Assembly: GCA_019236735.1 (NCBI GenBank)
Contig: JAFAIM010000026.1
Location: 1-64,000 of the forward strand
From: Burkholderiaceae bacterium
Lineage (GTDB): Bacteria > Pseudomonadota > Gammaproteobacteria > Burkholderiales > Burkholderiaceae_F
Length of the DNA: 64,000 bases
Direction of reading: 5' to 3'
Position numbers and translations under genes: made by a program. Shown in pieces: positions 15,008-24,324 of this stretch (positions are counted from its first letter, which is position 1; every line of letters begins with the position of its first letter). The notes beneath the pieces were generated by a model. That model saw only the letters and a list, made by a program, of their open reading frames with translations. It did not search any database and was not told the DNA's origin.

Positions 15008-15849
15008 AGCGCCTCCGCCGGCCGCGAAAGGGTTTCGGCGTCGCGACGAGGCGCGATCGCTTCGATCACCGCCGAGGCCGATGCTTCGCATTCGCGCACG
15101 TCGCCGTAGCCGGCAGCGCGCAAGGCTTGCGCGATGCGCGGGTGCGAACAAAGCGCAAGTCCGCTGCGCAGCCAGGCTTTTTCGTCCGGGGCCTGCGCGA
15201 ACTGCCGGTCCAGCGCCGCCACCGCCTCGGAACTCGTGACGAGGGATGCGGCGCGTTCGCCTCCGCTGCGGCAGGCAGCCAGCGCAGCGCGCTGCTCGCT
15301 GCTCGGCACGTGCACGATTCGGCGGTACACGCCGATGGTTTCAACCTGGCAGCCAGCCTCGCGCAGGCGCTCGCCGAGCCATTCGCGCCCCGTCTCGGCG
15401 CGGACGATCAGCACACTGCGCGGCAATGCGGGGGCGCTGCGCAACACCTCCCAGAGCGCTTCGGACCCGGTGCCGCCTCCCGCATGCGTTCCGATCGAAC
15501 GGACGCAACGCGCCCCCGGCAGCAAACTGTGCGCCAGAGCCAGCGTACCGGGCCCTACTGCCGCAATCGCCGTTTGCGATGGCCATTGCGACGGCACCGC
15601 GGCGGGCGCCGCCAGAGCGGCCAGAGAGCGCACGGCTTGCACGCTGACGAATATGGCCAAATCGAAATCGGCCAGGTGCCGAAGCGTTGCCAGCAGTGGC
15701 TCCTTCTGCTCCGGCGCCAGCAGATCGAAGGCGGGCCACCACAGCGCGCGCTGGCCGCGCGCGCGCAGCTCGCACGTCAAACGCTCGCCCGCCTGCGCGG
15801 GGCGGGTGACCAGAACGAGGGTGTCGCGCGCGTCGACTTCACTTGCCAT
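15004..15849 (-). CDS. hemD: Uroporphyrinogen-III synthase
   Basis: HemD cyclises hydroxymethylbilane to uroporphyrinogen III with inversion of ring D. The 281-residue protein is very diverse in sequence, as always for HemD, but shows the family pattern: an N-terminal LVLVTRPAQAGERL strand-turn, FVSVQAVRSL, AAVGPGTLALAH and VLIVRAETGREWLGERLREAGCQVETIGVYRR, then LVTSSEAVAAL. The start ATG 15849 shares one base with the hemC stop (TGATG). The assignment relies on these patterns plus position directly behind hemC. Confidence 0.93.
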   Translation of the reverse strand: MASEVDARDTLVLVTRPAQAGERLTCELRARGQRALWWPAFDLLAPEQKEPLLATLRHLADFDLAIFVSVQAVRSLAALAAPAAVPSQWPSQTAIAAVGPGTLALAHSLLPGARCVRSIGTHAGGGTGSEALWEVLRSAPALPRSVLIVRAETGREWLGERLREAGCQVETIGVYRRIVHVPSSEQRAALAACRSGGERAASLVTSSEAVAALDRQFAQAPDEKAWLRSGLALCSHPRIAQALRAAGYGDVRECEASASAVIEAIAPRRDAETLSRPAEAL

Positions 15850-16781
15850 CAAGCTGCCTCCGGCGCCGCAGTCAGCAATCGCTCGACCCCCTGTGCCCTC
15901 ATCTGTTCGACTACCTCCCGCCCGAGAGCATCGGGCTGGTCCATAGGTCCGCTCGCTTGGCCGACGACGGCCTGTCCCAGCACGACGCTGCCTGCCCACG
16001 CTCGCAGGCTCAGCCGGCCGTTTTGGACCTCAGCGTACGCGGCCAGCGGAATCTGGCAGTTGCCGCCAAGCGCCCGCGACACGGCTCTTTCCGCACTCGT
16101 AGCGGCGCGCGTTTCTCGATGTTCCAGATGGGCGATCCACGCGCCTACTTCCCGGTCGCCGGCACGAATCTCGATCGCGAGCGCACCCTGCGCCGGAGCC
16201 GGCAGGAATTGCGTCGGCGACAGGATGGCGCGGATGCGATCGGCCATTCCGAGACGCTTCAAGCCGGCGGCGGCCATGATCAAGGCGTCGAACTCGCCCC
16301 GGTCGAGCTTGGCCATGCGCGTGCCGACGTTGCCGCGCACCGGACCCACCTGCAGGCCCGGATGGTGGATCCGCACGGCCAACTCGCGGCGCAAACTGGA
16401 GGTACCCACGCGCGAGCCCTGTGGCAAGTCCTCCAGCGCGCCGAAGCGCGGGCTTACGAAACAGTCGCGCGGGTCCTCGCGCTCGAGCACCGCACCGATC
16501 TCGAACTGCGCTTCCAGCAGCATGGGCACGTCCTTGAACGAGTGCACGGCCAGATCCGCGCGCCGATCCGCCAGCGCGACTTCGAGCTCCTTCACGAACA
16601 GCCCCTTGCCGCCGATCTGCGCGAGCGACCGGTCCAGCACCTGGTCGCCGCGCGTCGTCAGTTGCAGCAGGTCGACCTCCAGACCCGGGTGTGCTTGCCG
16701 CAGTCGATCCCGAACATGCTCGGCCTGCCACAGCGCAAGCGGGCTGGCACGAGTAGCGATGACAATGGCTGCACGGCCCAT
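15849..16781 (-). CDS. hemC: Porphobilinogen deaminase (hydroxymethylbilane synthase)
   Basis: The enzyme polymerises four porphobilinogens into hydroxymethylbilane on a dipyrromethane cofactor. The 310-residue protein has IATRASPLALWQAEHV at the N-terminus, TTRGDQVLD, HSFKDVP with the catalytic Asp, and GTSSLRRELAVR. The cofactor-anchoring Cys is in ALGGNCQIPLAAYA. ATG 16781 overlaps the last base of the algR-type stop (TGATG), so it is coupled to the regulator gene. This argH/algZ-algR-hemC-hemD order matches that known in Pseudomonas. Confidence 0.97.
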   Translation of the reverse strand: MGRAAIVIATRASPLALWQAEHVRDRLRQAHPGLEVDLLQLTTRGDQVLDRSLAQIGGKGLFVKELEVALADRRADLAVHSFKDVPMLLEAQFEIGAVLEREDPRDCFVSPRFGALEDLPQGSRVGTSSLRRELAVRIHHPGLQVGPVRGNVGTRMAKLDRGEFDALIMAAAGLKRLGMADRIRAILSPTQFLPAPAQGALAIEIRAGDREVGAWIAHLEHRETRAATSAERAVSRALGGNCQIPLAAYAEVQNGRLSLRAWAGSVVLGQAVVGQASGPMDQPDALGREVVEQMRAQGVERLLTAAPEAA

Positions 16782-17554
16782 CAGACTCCTGCCGCCGATT
16801 TCACCGCAGGCCACTGCCGGCGGCTGATCGGCAGGCGCTCGGCAACCGTCTTCAGCAGCACTTCCCAATGGCCCTCGCCGGCATCGCTTTCGCCGTCGGC
16901 ACGCGCCCGCACGCGCTGGAATCCCTGAATCGCCGTGCGCGCGACCAGCGCATTGCGATGGATTCGAACGAATCGATCGCCGAACTCCTGCTCCAGCGCT
17001 GCCAGCGACTCCTCGGTCAGGTGTTCCTTTTGGGACGTGCGGATCGTCACGTACTTTAATTCCGCGCGCAGGTACACGATCTCATCGATCGGCACCAGCA
17101 CCATGCGGCCGCGCTCGGACACGGTCAGGTGGCTGCGCCGTGAGCCGAGCGAACGCGCCAGTTCCTCGATGCGCGGCTCGTTGCGCTTGAGGCGATGCAC
17201 GCGCCGCAACGCTTCCAGCAGCCGCTCGGTGCGCACCGGTTTGAGCAGATAGTCGAGCGCCTGCACTTCGAACGCCGGCAGCGCATGCTCGTCGAATGCC
17301 GTCACGAACACGATCGCCGGAGGCTCGTCGCGAGCGACCAAATGACGCGCCACTTCGATTCCGCTCATGTCCGGCATCGTGATGTCCAGTAGCACCGCGT
17401 CCGGGCGCAGGCGATCGACCGCCTCCAACGCTGCGAGCCCCCCTTCGGCGGTGCCGGCCACGTTCAGCTCGATCTCGCGGCTGCATTCGGCGAGCTGCTG
17501 GGTCAGCCGCGAGCGGGCCAGCGGCTCGTCATCGACGATCAAAACGTTGAGCAT
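16781..17554 (-). CDS. algR: AlgR/LytR-type response regulator
   Basis: This 257-residue DNA-binding response regulator has a receiver domain (1-~120) with acidic Asp8/Asp9 and phosphoacceptor Asp57 (LLDITMPDMSG). The switch Lys is in YLLKPVRT. A LytTR DNA-binding domain follows (about 145-240), with the typical YLRAELKYVTIRT and FVRIHRNALV strands. In Pseudomonas the equivalent AlgR controls alginate, twitching and virulence genes; that role is not assumed here. Its kinase gene lies 26 bp upstream. The symbol is by synteny and domain match. Confidence 0.9.
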   Translation of the reverse strand: MLNVLIVDDEPLARSRLTQQLAECSREIELNVAGTAEGGLAALEAVDRLRPDAVLLDITMPDMSGIEVARHLVARDEPPAIVFVTAFDEHALPAFEVQALDYLLKPVRTERLLEALRRVHRLKRNEPRIEELARSLGSRRSHLTVSERGRMVLVPIDEIVYLRAELKYVTIRTSQKEHLTEESLAALEQEFGDRFVRIHRNALVARTAIQGFQRVRARADGESDAGEGHWEVLLKTVAERLPISRRQWPAVKSAAGV

Positions 17555-17580
17555 GCGTCGGAACTATCGCGTCTAGCTCG

Positions 17581-18666
17581 CTAACTTGCCTTGTGCTCTA
17601 CCGGAAGCGTCATCGTCAGCTCGAAGCGTCCGCGCCGCACGCGCGTCTCGAGCCGCGCTTCCAGATCGTAAATCAGAGCCAGCCGGCCACGGATGTTGTT
17701 CAAACCGATCTGGTTGCCTTCCCGTTGCACCGGCTCCCGCGCGATCGGATTCGTCACGCCGATTTCGAGCGCAAAGCCGCGCTGGCGCACCTTGACCTCG
17801 ATCTCGCAACGTCCGGCCACACGTTCCGCGCCGTAGCGCACGGCATTCTCGATGATCGGTTGCAGAAGCAGCTGCGGAACACGCGCGCGCGGGTGCACCG
17901 GGGCGATTTCCCAGTTCACCTGCAAGCGCTCTCCCAGGCGCGTCTGCTCGATCTCGACATACCTGCGGCACAGATCCAGCTCGTGTTCCAGCGACACCAG
18001 CTGGCGCACGTCGCCCATGACGGCGCGGAACAGCTCGGCCAGATTCTCCAGCATGCGCTCGGCGCGCGCCGGATCCGACTGGACGACGGCCAGCACCGCG
18101 TTCAGGCTATTGAACAGGAAGTGCGGGCGGATGCGCGACTGCAGCGCTTGCAGCTTGGCTTCCGCTACCGTTGGAGAGAAGGCGCGCGCGCGCAGCTCCA
18201 GGTAGTGCTGCACCGCCACGCCGCCGGCGAGGGCAACGATGGTGCCAGCCCACGCAGCGCCGGCGGGCGATCCACCTGGCCCCAACAGCAGGCGCAAGAT
18301 CGGGTACGCGATCAGCGCAGGCACGAGCCACGTAAGCGCTCGCACGGCGCTGATGTTTCGAGTCAACGGTAGTCCCACCAGCACGCGCCGCAGCAGGCAC
18401 CAGGCAAGCAGCGTCAGCAAGATCACCGGTTCCAACACAGCGGCGGCCGACAGAAACGTCGGACCGAACTGGCCGGTCTCAGAGGTGGCCGCCAACGTCA
18501 CGATCAAAGCCGCCACATTGACGCCCAAAGTCACTCGAAGCAGCGTACCGAGATTGCAACCGTCGGGAATCGGAGCCGCGGGCGCGCCGCCGGCCGGGCG
18601 AACGCGCCCGGCGTCGGTGCCACTGCTGACAGCGGCCGGTTTGAAGGCGGAACCATCGCGCATCAT
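17581..18666 (-). CDS. algZ: LytS/AlgZ(FimS)-type sensor histidine kinase
   Basis: This membrane sensor kinase partners the AlgR-type regulator downstream. The 361-residue form starts at ATG 18666; a GTG at 18723 would add 19 residues and reach within 23 bp of the divergent argH start. Four membrane helices lie in the N-terminal half. The phosphoacceptor is the His in [13 protein letters not shown], the hallmark of the His_kinase (LytS) family. The ATP-binding domain has [17 protein letters not shown] (N-box) and GIGL-like [12 protein letters not shown]. The ligand is unknown. Confidence 0.88.
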   Translation of the reverse strand: MMRDGSAFKPAAVSSGTDAGRVRPAGGAPAAPIPDGCNLGTLLRVTLGVNVAALIVTLAATSETGQFGPTFLSAAAVLEPVILLTLLAWCLLRRVLVGLPLTRNISAVRALTWLVPALIAYPILRLLLGPGGSPAGAAWAGTIVALAGGVAVQHYLELRARAFSPTVAEAKLQALQSRIRPHFLFNSLNAVLAVVQSDPARAERMLENLAELFRAVMGDVRQLVSLEHELDLCRRYVEIEQTRLGERLQVNWEIAPVHPRARVPQLLLQPIIENAVRYGAERVAGRCEIEVKVRQRGFALEIGVTNPIAREPVQREGNQIGLNNIRGRLALIYDLEARLETRVRRGRFELTMTLPVEHKAS

Positions 18667-18746
18667 GCGGGCCGGGGACGGCGTTCGTTCCCGACTCCCT
18701 TCATCGCTACACTTCGGGGTCACAGTCTTGCATAGCCCGCGCCGAA

Positions 18747-20213
18747 ATGACAGACAGCGCTTCCCGCCGGCCTGCGGGCTCTCCCGATGGGTCGCCTCTG
18801 CACGACAAGGATCGCGCCTGGTCCGGTCGCTTCACCGAGCCGGTCGCGCAGTTCGTGTTGCAGTACACGGCCAGCATCGGTTTTGACCGGCGGCTGGCCC
18901 ACGCCGACATCCAAGCATCTCTCGCGCACGCCTCGATGCTCGCAGCCGTCGGCGTACTGGACGCGCAGGATCTGACGCGCATCGAACAGGGACTGCGCCA
19001 AGTGCTGGCGGAGATCGACGCCGGAACCTTCCGCTGGCAGGTCGCGCTGGAGGACGTGCATCTGAACGTGGAAGCGCGCTTGACCGAGCTGGTGGGCGAC
19101 AGCGGCAAGCGGTTGCACACCGCGCGCTCGCGCAACGACCAAGTCGTCACCGATCTGCGGCTGTACCTTCGCGGCGAGGTCGATCGCTTGCTCGAGGGTA
19201 TCGACGCCTTGCAGCGGCCGCTGCTCGCGCTCGCTGCAGCAAACACCGACACAGTGATGCCCGGTTACACGCATATGCAGGTGGCTCAGCCGGTCACGTT
19301 CGGCCATCACCTTCTCGCATACGTCGAGATGCTCGAACGCGATCGCGAGCGCCTGATCGAGGCGCGCCGGCGCGTCAACTGCCTGCCGCTGGGTGCCGCT
19401 GCGCTCGCCGGCACGACCTTTCCGATCGACCGCGAGCGAGTCGCCCGCGAACTGGGGTTCGAGCAGGTATGCCGCAATTCGATCGATGCCGTGTCGGACC
19501 GGGATTTTGCGGTCGAGGTGTGCTCGGCCGGCGCGTTGGCGATGGTGCACCTGTCGCGGCTGGCCGAAGAGCTCGTGCTATGGGTGAGCCCGGGGTTTCG
19601 CTTCGTCGAGTTACCCGATCGGTTCACCACCGGCTCCTCGATGATGCCTCAGAAGCGCAACCCCGACGTCGCCGAGCTGGCGCGCGGCAAAAGCGGCCGC
19701 GCCATAGGAAACCTGGTCGCGCTGTTAACGGTGATCAAAGCGCAACCGCTCGCGTACAACAAGGACAACCAGGAGGACAAGGAAGCGCTGTTCGATACGA
19801 TCGACACGCTGCGCGCGACGCTGCGTGCGTTCGCCGAGATGCTGCCCGGGATGCGCGTGGATCGCGACGCAATGCGCCTCGCCGCGCTGCAGGGTCATTG
19901 CACCGCGACCGATCTGGCCGAATACCTGGTGCGCCGTGGCATGGCGTTCCGCGATGCCCATGAGGCAGTGGCTCGCGCGGTGCGACGTGCGGACGAGCTC
20001 GGCTGCGCCCTGCCCGACCTGCCGCTGCAGGAGCTGCAAGCGTTCGCCCCGAACGTCGGGCCCGACGTGTTTGCCGTGCTGACACCCGAAGGTTCGGTTG
20101 CCGCGCGCAACCATCTCGGCGGCACCGCGCCGTCACAAGTGGCGACGCAGGTGCGCCTCTGGCAGAAAACTCTGGACCAACGCGCGTCCGGGTCCGCAGC
20201 TGCCCCTGAGTAA
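18747..20213 (+). CDS. argH: Argininosuccinate lyase
   Basis: ArgH splits argininosuccinate to arginine and fumarate, the last step of arginine synthesis. The 488-residue protein has an N-terminal ~24-residue extension (Ser/Gly/Pro-rich) before WSGRFTE, where most relatives begin. The superfamily signature [12 protein letters not shown] is at residues 296-307, with the catalytic Ser in the flexible loop. [13 protein letters not shown] (124-136) is the conserved C1 region. The stop codon lies in a 12-bp tandem duplication (CCCTGAGTAACA twice), so a second in-frame TAA follows four codons later. Confidence 0.97.
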   Translation: MTDSASRRPAGSPDGSPLHDKDRAWSGRFTEPVAQFVLQYTASIGFDRRLAHADIQASLAHASMLAAVGVLDAQDLTRIEQGLRQVLAEIDAGTFRWQVALEDVHLNVEARLTELVGDSGKRLHTARSRNDQVVTDLRLYLRGEVDRLLEGIDALQRPLLALAAANTDTVMPGYTHMQVAQPVTFGHHLLAYVEMLERDRERLIEARRRVNCLPLGAAALAGTTFPIDRERVARELGFEQVCRNSIDAVSDRDFAVEVCSAGALAMVHLSRLAEELVLWVSPGFRFVELPDRFTTGSSMMPQKRNPDVAELARGKSGRAIGNLVALLTVIKAQPLAYNKDNQEDKEALFDTIDTLRATLRAFAEMLPGMRVDRDAMRLAALQGHCTATDLAEYLVRRGMAFRDAHEAVARAVRRADELGCALPDLPLQELQAFAPNVGPDVFAVLTPEGSVAARNHLGGTAPSQVATQVRLWQKTLDQRASGSAAAPE

Positions 20214-20236
20214 CACCCTGAGTAACATCGTGGCGG

Positions 20237-21586
20237 TCAGCTCCCGCCCACGGTCATCCTCTCTATCAGCACCGATCCGCTGATTCGCCCGCCGCGGACG
20301 ACCTGATCCGTGCCGACAGCGACGATTCCGCCGAACATGTCGCGCAGGTTGCTCGCGACGGTGATCTCTTCGACCGGATAGCGAATTCGCCCGCCCTCGA
20401 CCCAAAAGCCGCAGGCGCCGCGCGAATAGTCGCCGCTGACCAGATTCACCCCCTGGCCGATCAGCTCGGTGATCAGCAAGCCGCGGTCGAGCTTGCGCAG
20501 CATCTGGATGAAGTCGTCGCCGGGGTCGGTGCGCGACGACAGCAGCTCAAGATTGTGCGCGCCGCCGGCGTTGCCGGTCGTCTTCATTCCGAGTTTGCGG
20601 GCAGAGTAGCTCGACAGAAAATAGCCGTTCAGAACACCGCGTCGGACGACGTCGCGCTTGAGCCCACGCACCCCCTCCTCGTCGAATGGGCTCGATCCGA
20701 GCGCACGCGCCAGGAAAGGATCTTCGCGGATCGCGACGTGGTCGGCAAAAAGAGGCTTGCCCAGCGCGTCGACGAGGAAGGACGCGTTGCGGTACAGCGC
20801 CCCACCGCTGGCAGCTTGGATGAAATTTCCCAGCAGTCCGCACGCCACCGGCGCTTCGAACAGAACCGGGCACTGGCGCGTCCGCAGCTTGCGCGCCCCC
20901 AACCTCGCAAGCGCGCGATGCGCAGCATACTGTCCGATTGCCTCCGGCTCGCCCAGTTCCCCCGGCACGCGCGAGGACGTGTACCAATCGTCGCGCTGCA
21001 TCCCGCTGCGATCGCGCGCGATCGGCGCCACCGAGATCGAATGGCGCGAATACGGATAGCCCGACACGAACCCGAGCGTGTTGGCCAGCACAAAGTGCCC
21101 ACCCGAGGCATACACATTGGCGCCCTCGGAGTTCTCGACGTGGGAGCTGACGTCGAAGGCCGCCTGCTCGGCGCGCTGAGCGATACCGATCGCCTCGTCG
21201 GTATCGATCGGCCACGGGTGAAACAGATCCAGGTTGACCGGCGAGCGTTCCAGCGCATCTTCGTCGGGCAGACCGGCCGCCTCGTCCTCGGCGGTGAAGC
21301 GGGCGATGTCGTACGCCGCCTGAACCGCCTCGCGCAAAGCCGCAGGCGCGAAATCCGACGTCGACGAATGCCCGCGGCGTCGGCCGACATAGACGGTGAT
21401 CGCCACGCCCTTGTCGCGCGTGTTCTCGATCGTCTCGACCACCGTCTTGCGCGTGGTCACCGATAGGCCGCTCGACTCGCTTGCTTCGCACGCGGCCGCA
21501 CTCGCGCCCAGCTGTGTGGCCATCGCAAGCGCCTGCAGCGCGATGTCGCTCAGTTCTTCGCGTGGGATCGACAGTTGTACCGGCAT
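20237..21586 (-). CDS. pmbA: Metalloprotease PmbA (TldE)
   Basis: PmbA/TldE forms a heterodimer with TldD that cleaves unfolded or modified peptides, such as microcin precursors. The 449-residue protein shows the family stretches GVAITVYVGRRRGHSST, RDDWYTS, LFEAPVACGLLGNF, GMKTTGNAGGAHN and SRGACGFWVEGG. The metal site is in TldD, so this subunit is not expected to carry HExxxH. ATG 21586 is chosen; 119 more codons are open upstream but cross the divergent yjgA. No tldD is in the window. Confidence 0.95.
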   Translation of the reverse strand: MPVQLSIPREELSDIALQALAMATQLGASAAACEASESSGLSVTTRKTVVETIENTRDKGVAITVYVGRRRGHSSTSDFAPAALREAVQAAYDIARFTAEDEAAGLPDEDALERSPVNLDLFHPWPIDTDEAIGIAQRAEQAAFDVSSHVENSEGANVYASGGHFVLANTLGFVSGYPYSRHSISVAPIARDRSGMQRDDWYTSSRVPGELGEPEAIGQYAAHRALARLGARKLRTRQCPVLFEAPVACGLLGNFIQAASGGALYRNASFLVDALGKPLFADHVAIREDPFLARALGSSPFDEEGVRGLKRDVVRRGVLNGYFLSSYSARKLGMKTTGNAGGAHNLELLSSRTDPGDDFIQMLRKLDRGLLITELIGQGVNLVSGDYSRGACGFWVEGGRIRYPVEEITVASNLRDMFGGIVAVGTDQVVRGGRISGSVLIERMTVGGS

Positions 21587-21691
21587 GGGCGCCTGCTGGT
21601 TGTTGTTGGTTCCGGAGCGGATGTGCGCCTGCAATCCCGACGAGGTGACTATGATAGCGACCTCGCTTGGCGGCCTGCAGTCGATCGAAAC

Positions 21692-22045
21692 GTGAAGGGC
21701 ACACCACCTCCCGCAACCCCTTTGGAAAACCCGAGTCCTCGGCCAGCGCCGGGCGCAGCCGGTGTGGACGAACGCCCGAGCAAGACGCAGCGCAAGCACC
21801 AGATGCACGAGCTGCAGAGGTTGGGCGAGCGGCTGGTGGCGCTTGCTCCGCAGCAGCTCGCCCGCATCGATCTGCCGGACGCGCTGCGCGAGCAGATCGA
21901 GCTCGCGCACCGGATTCGGGCGCGAGAAGGGCTGCGCCGCCAACTGCAGTACATCGGGCGCCTGATGCGCAGCGCGAACGTGTCCGCCGACGCGATCCGC
22001 TCGGCCCTTGCGCGAATCGGTGCAACTGGCGGGGCGGCACGATGA
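21692..22045 (+). CDS. yjgA: YjgA-type ribosome-associated protein, C-terminally short
   Basis: YjgA (DUF615) binds late 50S ribosomal precursors. This protein has only ~117 residues from GTG 21692, or fewer from GTG 21764. It retains the N-terminal core (ERPSKTQRKHQMHELQRLGERLV and LRRQLQYIGRLMR) but stops at GRLMR plus ~20 residues. Typical YjgA proteins (~180-200 residues) continue with a second helical domain ending in QQLRTLIRNARKE. The missing part is not seen in another frame; instead mog starts inside the stop codon (ATGA). The pmbA/yjgA/mog order is normal for the group. It may be a trimmed but functional protein. Confidence 0.75.
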   Translation: MKGTPPPATPLENPSPRPAPGAAGVDERPSKTQRKHQMHELQRLGERLVALAPQQLARIDLPDALREQIELAHRIRAREGLRRQLQYIGRLMRSANVSADAIRSALARIGATGGAAR

Positions 22046-22686
22046 CGCGCGCCGCCCGCCATCACCCCGACGAACTGGTGGTTGGACTGGTATCGGTCTC
22101 CGATCGCGCGTCGGCCGGCCACTATGCCGATGAGGGTGTTCCAGCGCTGCGCGGCTGGCTCAGCGCAGCGCTCAAATCGCCCTGGCAGGCGCACGAGCGA
22201 CTGATCGCCGATGACCGGTCTCGGATCGAGGCGGCGTTGACCGAACTGGTCGACGACGTCGGCTGCGACCTGGTGCTGACCACCGGGGGCACAGGCCCGG
22301 CGCGGCGCGACGTGACGCCCGAGGCAACGTTGGCTGTAGCCACGCGCGAGCTGCCCGGATACGGCGAGCACATGCGGCGAATTTCGCTCGAGTTCGTTCC
22401 CACTGCGGTGTTGTCGCGCCAGGTGGGCGTACTGCGCGAAACTGCAAACCACTGCGCCCTGATCCTGAACCTGCCCGGACAGCCGAAGTCGATCGCCGAG
22501 ACGCTGGGAGGGCTGCACGAGCCCCACACTGGCCGCACCGTGCACGGGATCTTTGCCTCGGTTCCGTATTGCATCCAATTGATCGGCGGACCCTACGTCG
22601 AAACCAACGAACAGATCGTCCGAGCGTTTCGCCCCAAAGCCGCGACTCGTGCCCCAACCTCCTCTGCACCCGGAGCGACTACTTGA
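22042..22686 (+). CDS. mog: Molybdopterin adenylyltransferase (Mog/MoaB-type)
   Basis: The protein adenylylates molybdopterin before molybdate insertion. The 214-residue protein has the MoCF_biosynth domain with VSVSDRASAGHYADEG at the N-terminus, then LTTGGTGPARRDVTPEAT, the nucleotide and pterin site. NHCALILNLPGQPKSI is the other conserved loop. The ATG overlaps the yjgA stop by 4 nt and the following esterase start overlaps its own stop. A ~20-residue Ala/Thr/Pro tail ends the protein. Confidence 0.93.
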   Translation: MTRAARHHPDELVVGLVSVSDRASAGHYADEGVPALRGWLSAALKSPWQAHERLIADDRSRIEAALTELVDDVGCDLVLTTGGTGPARRDVTPEATLAVATRELPGYGEHMRRISLEFVPTAVLSRQVGVLRETANHCALILNLPGQPKSIAETLGGLHEPHTGRTVHGIFASVPYCIQLIGGPYVETNEQIVRAFRPKAATRAPTSSAPGATT

Positions 22687-23378
22687 GCGGCAGCCAAGGA
22701 GGCCACGGAAGCGACGGTCTGCTCGAATGCGTCGAGCTGCAGACCCACCCGAACCCTGGCGCGTCGATCGTGTGGTTGCATGGACTGGGCGCCGACGGGT
22801 TCGACTTCGTTCCGATCGTTCGCGAGTTGCAAACGCTCGGCGCGCCTGCGGCGCGCTACGTGTTTCCACACGCGCCCGAGCGGCCGGTGACCGTCAACGG
22901 CGGTTTCCGGATGCGCGCCTGGTACGACGTCTTGGGCACGCGGATTGATCAGCGCGAGGACGATGCCGGAATCCGGCAATCGCAGGCGCAGGTGCAGGCG
23001 CTGATCGAACGCGAGGCGGCACGCGGAACCGCACGTTCGCGAATCGTTCTGGCCGGCTTTTCCCAAGGCGGCGCGATCGCGCTGCAAACAGGCCTGCGAC
23101 AGCACGAAAAACTGGGCGCACTGGTCGTGCTGTCGGCATATCTGCCCCTTGCCGACAGCGCGGCGGCCGAATCGAGCCCCGCCGGACGGTCAACCCCGAT
23201 TTTCATGGCACACGGAACCGAGGACGGGATGATCCCGATCCAGGTCGGATGCACCTCGCGCCAGGCGCTCGCTGCGCTCGGATGCAGCGTTCAGTGGCAC
23301 GAATACGCGATGGCGCATTCCGTGTGCGAGGACGAGTTGCGTGACCTCGCCCGCTTTCTGTCCGAAGCGCTCAAATAG
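22683..23378 (+). CDS. Alpha/beta-hydrolase carboxylesterase (phospholipase/carboxylesterase family)
   Basis: This 231-residue alpha/beta hydrolase belongs to the PF02230 group of small carboxylesterases and lysophospholipases. The catalytic triad is Ser127 in GFSQGG, Asp181 in HGTEDGMIP and His212 in YAMAHSV. The oxyanion region is WLHGLGADG at 31-39. TTG 22683 overlaps the mog stop (TTGA) and is preferred; the frame is open for 38 further codons inside mog. The natural substrate is unknown. Confidence 0.88.
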   Translation: MSGSQGGHGSDGLLECVELQTHPNPGASIVWLHGLGADGFDFVPIVRELQTLGAPAARYVFPHAPERPVTVNGGFRMRAWYDVLGTRIDQREDDAGIRQSQAQVQALIEREAARGTARSRIVLAGFSQGGAIALQTGLRQHEKLGALVVLSAYLPLADSAAAESSPAGRSTPIFMAHGTEDGMIPIQVGCTSRQALAALGCSVQWHEYAMAHSVCEDELRDLARFLSEALK

Positions 23379-23596
23379 GCGGCGAATCCGGCTCAGTTGG
23401 GCCAAATCGCCGCCGCGCCCGTGCGCCGCAGGCGTTATCCCGTACGAATTTGGCTGACAGGCTCGCGCCTCAAGTCCCTCTCGGACCGACCTTTTTAAGC
23501 ACTCGTCCGTCCAGCCGATCCCCATAATGCGCTGCAGTTTGCCTCGTGCTACCACGTTTGCGCGACAGTGAGCAGGTTTTTTTAGGGGGAAGAGCC
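23379..23596. other. Intergenic region, hairpin and possible promoter
   Basis: A long-range palindrome (GGCGGCGA near 23379 with TCGCCGCC near 23407) follows the esterase stop and could act as a terminator. A CATAAT at 23523-23528 is a possible -10 box for the next gene, but no good -35 is seen. No coding frame is supported. Confidence 0.4.
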
Positions 23597-24283
23597 ATGA
23601 GCGCAATCTTGACACCTACATCCGCGGACGGCCGCACCTACGGGCAGCTGCCGCGCTATTTTCGCTGGTTCACCGAGCACTGCGTGCTGCGGCAGCTCGA
23701 CGGCACCGACGTGCCCCGGATCTGGCGTGCGGTCGTTCAACCGGCGTTCCGCCATTGCTGGTCCGATCAGGCGCCGCGCAGCGAGCGCGAGGTAAAGGAC
23801 CTGGTGCGCGCGGCAACGGTCGACTGGCTGCACGGAGTCGAGTACGCGATGGCGGTGGTCAGGCGCCACTCGCACGAGTTTGTCGGGTATGTCGCGATGC
23901 GCTCCGTCGGGGAAACGCGAACCGTTTGGACCACAAACTGGTTTGTCCACCCGAACTTCCTGGGAAGCCCGATCGCCGTCGAAGCGATCATGGCGACGGG
24001 TGATCTGACCTTCGCGGCGCTCGGCGCGCAAAAACTATATGCGGGCTGTCCCGCCGGGCACGAGGCGTTCGAACAGATGCTCAACGACGCCGGTTTCATC
24101 GAGCTGATTCCCGCAGGCAGCCTCGATCAGCACACGCAAGCGCCCCGCGACTCGAGCTTGTTCGAGATGAGGCGCGAGGACTGGAAAGCGATCCGGCGCG
24201 CGTACAGCGATCACACCGGCGCGCCATCGCTGGCTTCGCTCGGTTTGGCGAGCGTGCACCGCCCCGCTTTCGAACTGCTCTGA
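23597..24283 (+). CDS. GNAT-family acetyltransferase (RimJ/RimL-like)
   Basis: This 228-residue protein matches the RimJ/RimL-like (Acetyltransf_3) pattern, with LRQLDGTDVPRIWRAV at the start, VGYVAMRSVGETRTVWTTNWFVHPNFLG, a central beta-bulge where acetyl-CoA binds, and GAQKLYAGCPAGHEAFEQMLNDAGF. ATG 23597 is supported by an AGGGGGA ribosome-binding site at about 23585. The target (protein N-terminus or small molecule) cannot be inferred. It ends near a palindromic repeat shared with the convergent diguanylate cyclase. Confidence 0.75.
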   Translation: MSAILTPTSADGRTYGQLPRYFRWFTEHCVLRQLDGTDVPRIWRAVVQPAFRHCWSDQAPRSEREVKDLVRAATVDWLHGVEYAMAVVRRHSHEFVGYVAMRSVGETRTVWTTNWFVHPNFLGSPIAVEAIMATGDLTFAALGAQKLYAGCPAGHEAFEQMLNDAGFIELIPAGSLDQHTQAPRDSSLFEMRREDWKAIRRAYSDHTGAPSLASLGLASVHRPAFELL

Positions 24284-24289
24284 CGGGTT

Positions 24290-24322
24290 GCTAGCCGAAG
24301 CTGCGAAGCAGCGAAAGCTGGC
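24290..24322. repeat. Palindromic repeat between convergent genes
   Basis: GCTAGC opens and GCTGGC closes this imperfect palindrome, with CGAAGC and GCGAAAGC inside. It is a diverged member of the family at 3476-3539, 43228-43258 and 59235-59326. It sits between the stop codons of two convergent genes, where a hairpin could end transcription from both sides. Confidence 0.55.
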
Positions 24323-24324
24323 GG

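Noticed and set aside
15127-16827. 566-codon plus-strand frame over hemD and hemC
   Set aside because: Antisense to clearly recognised genes; no motif in the translation.
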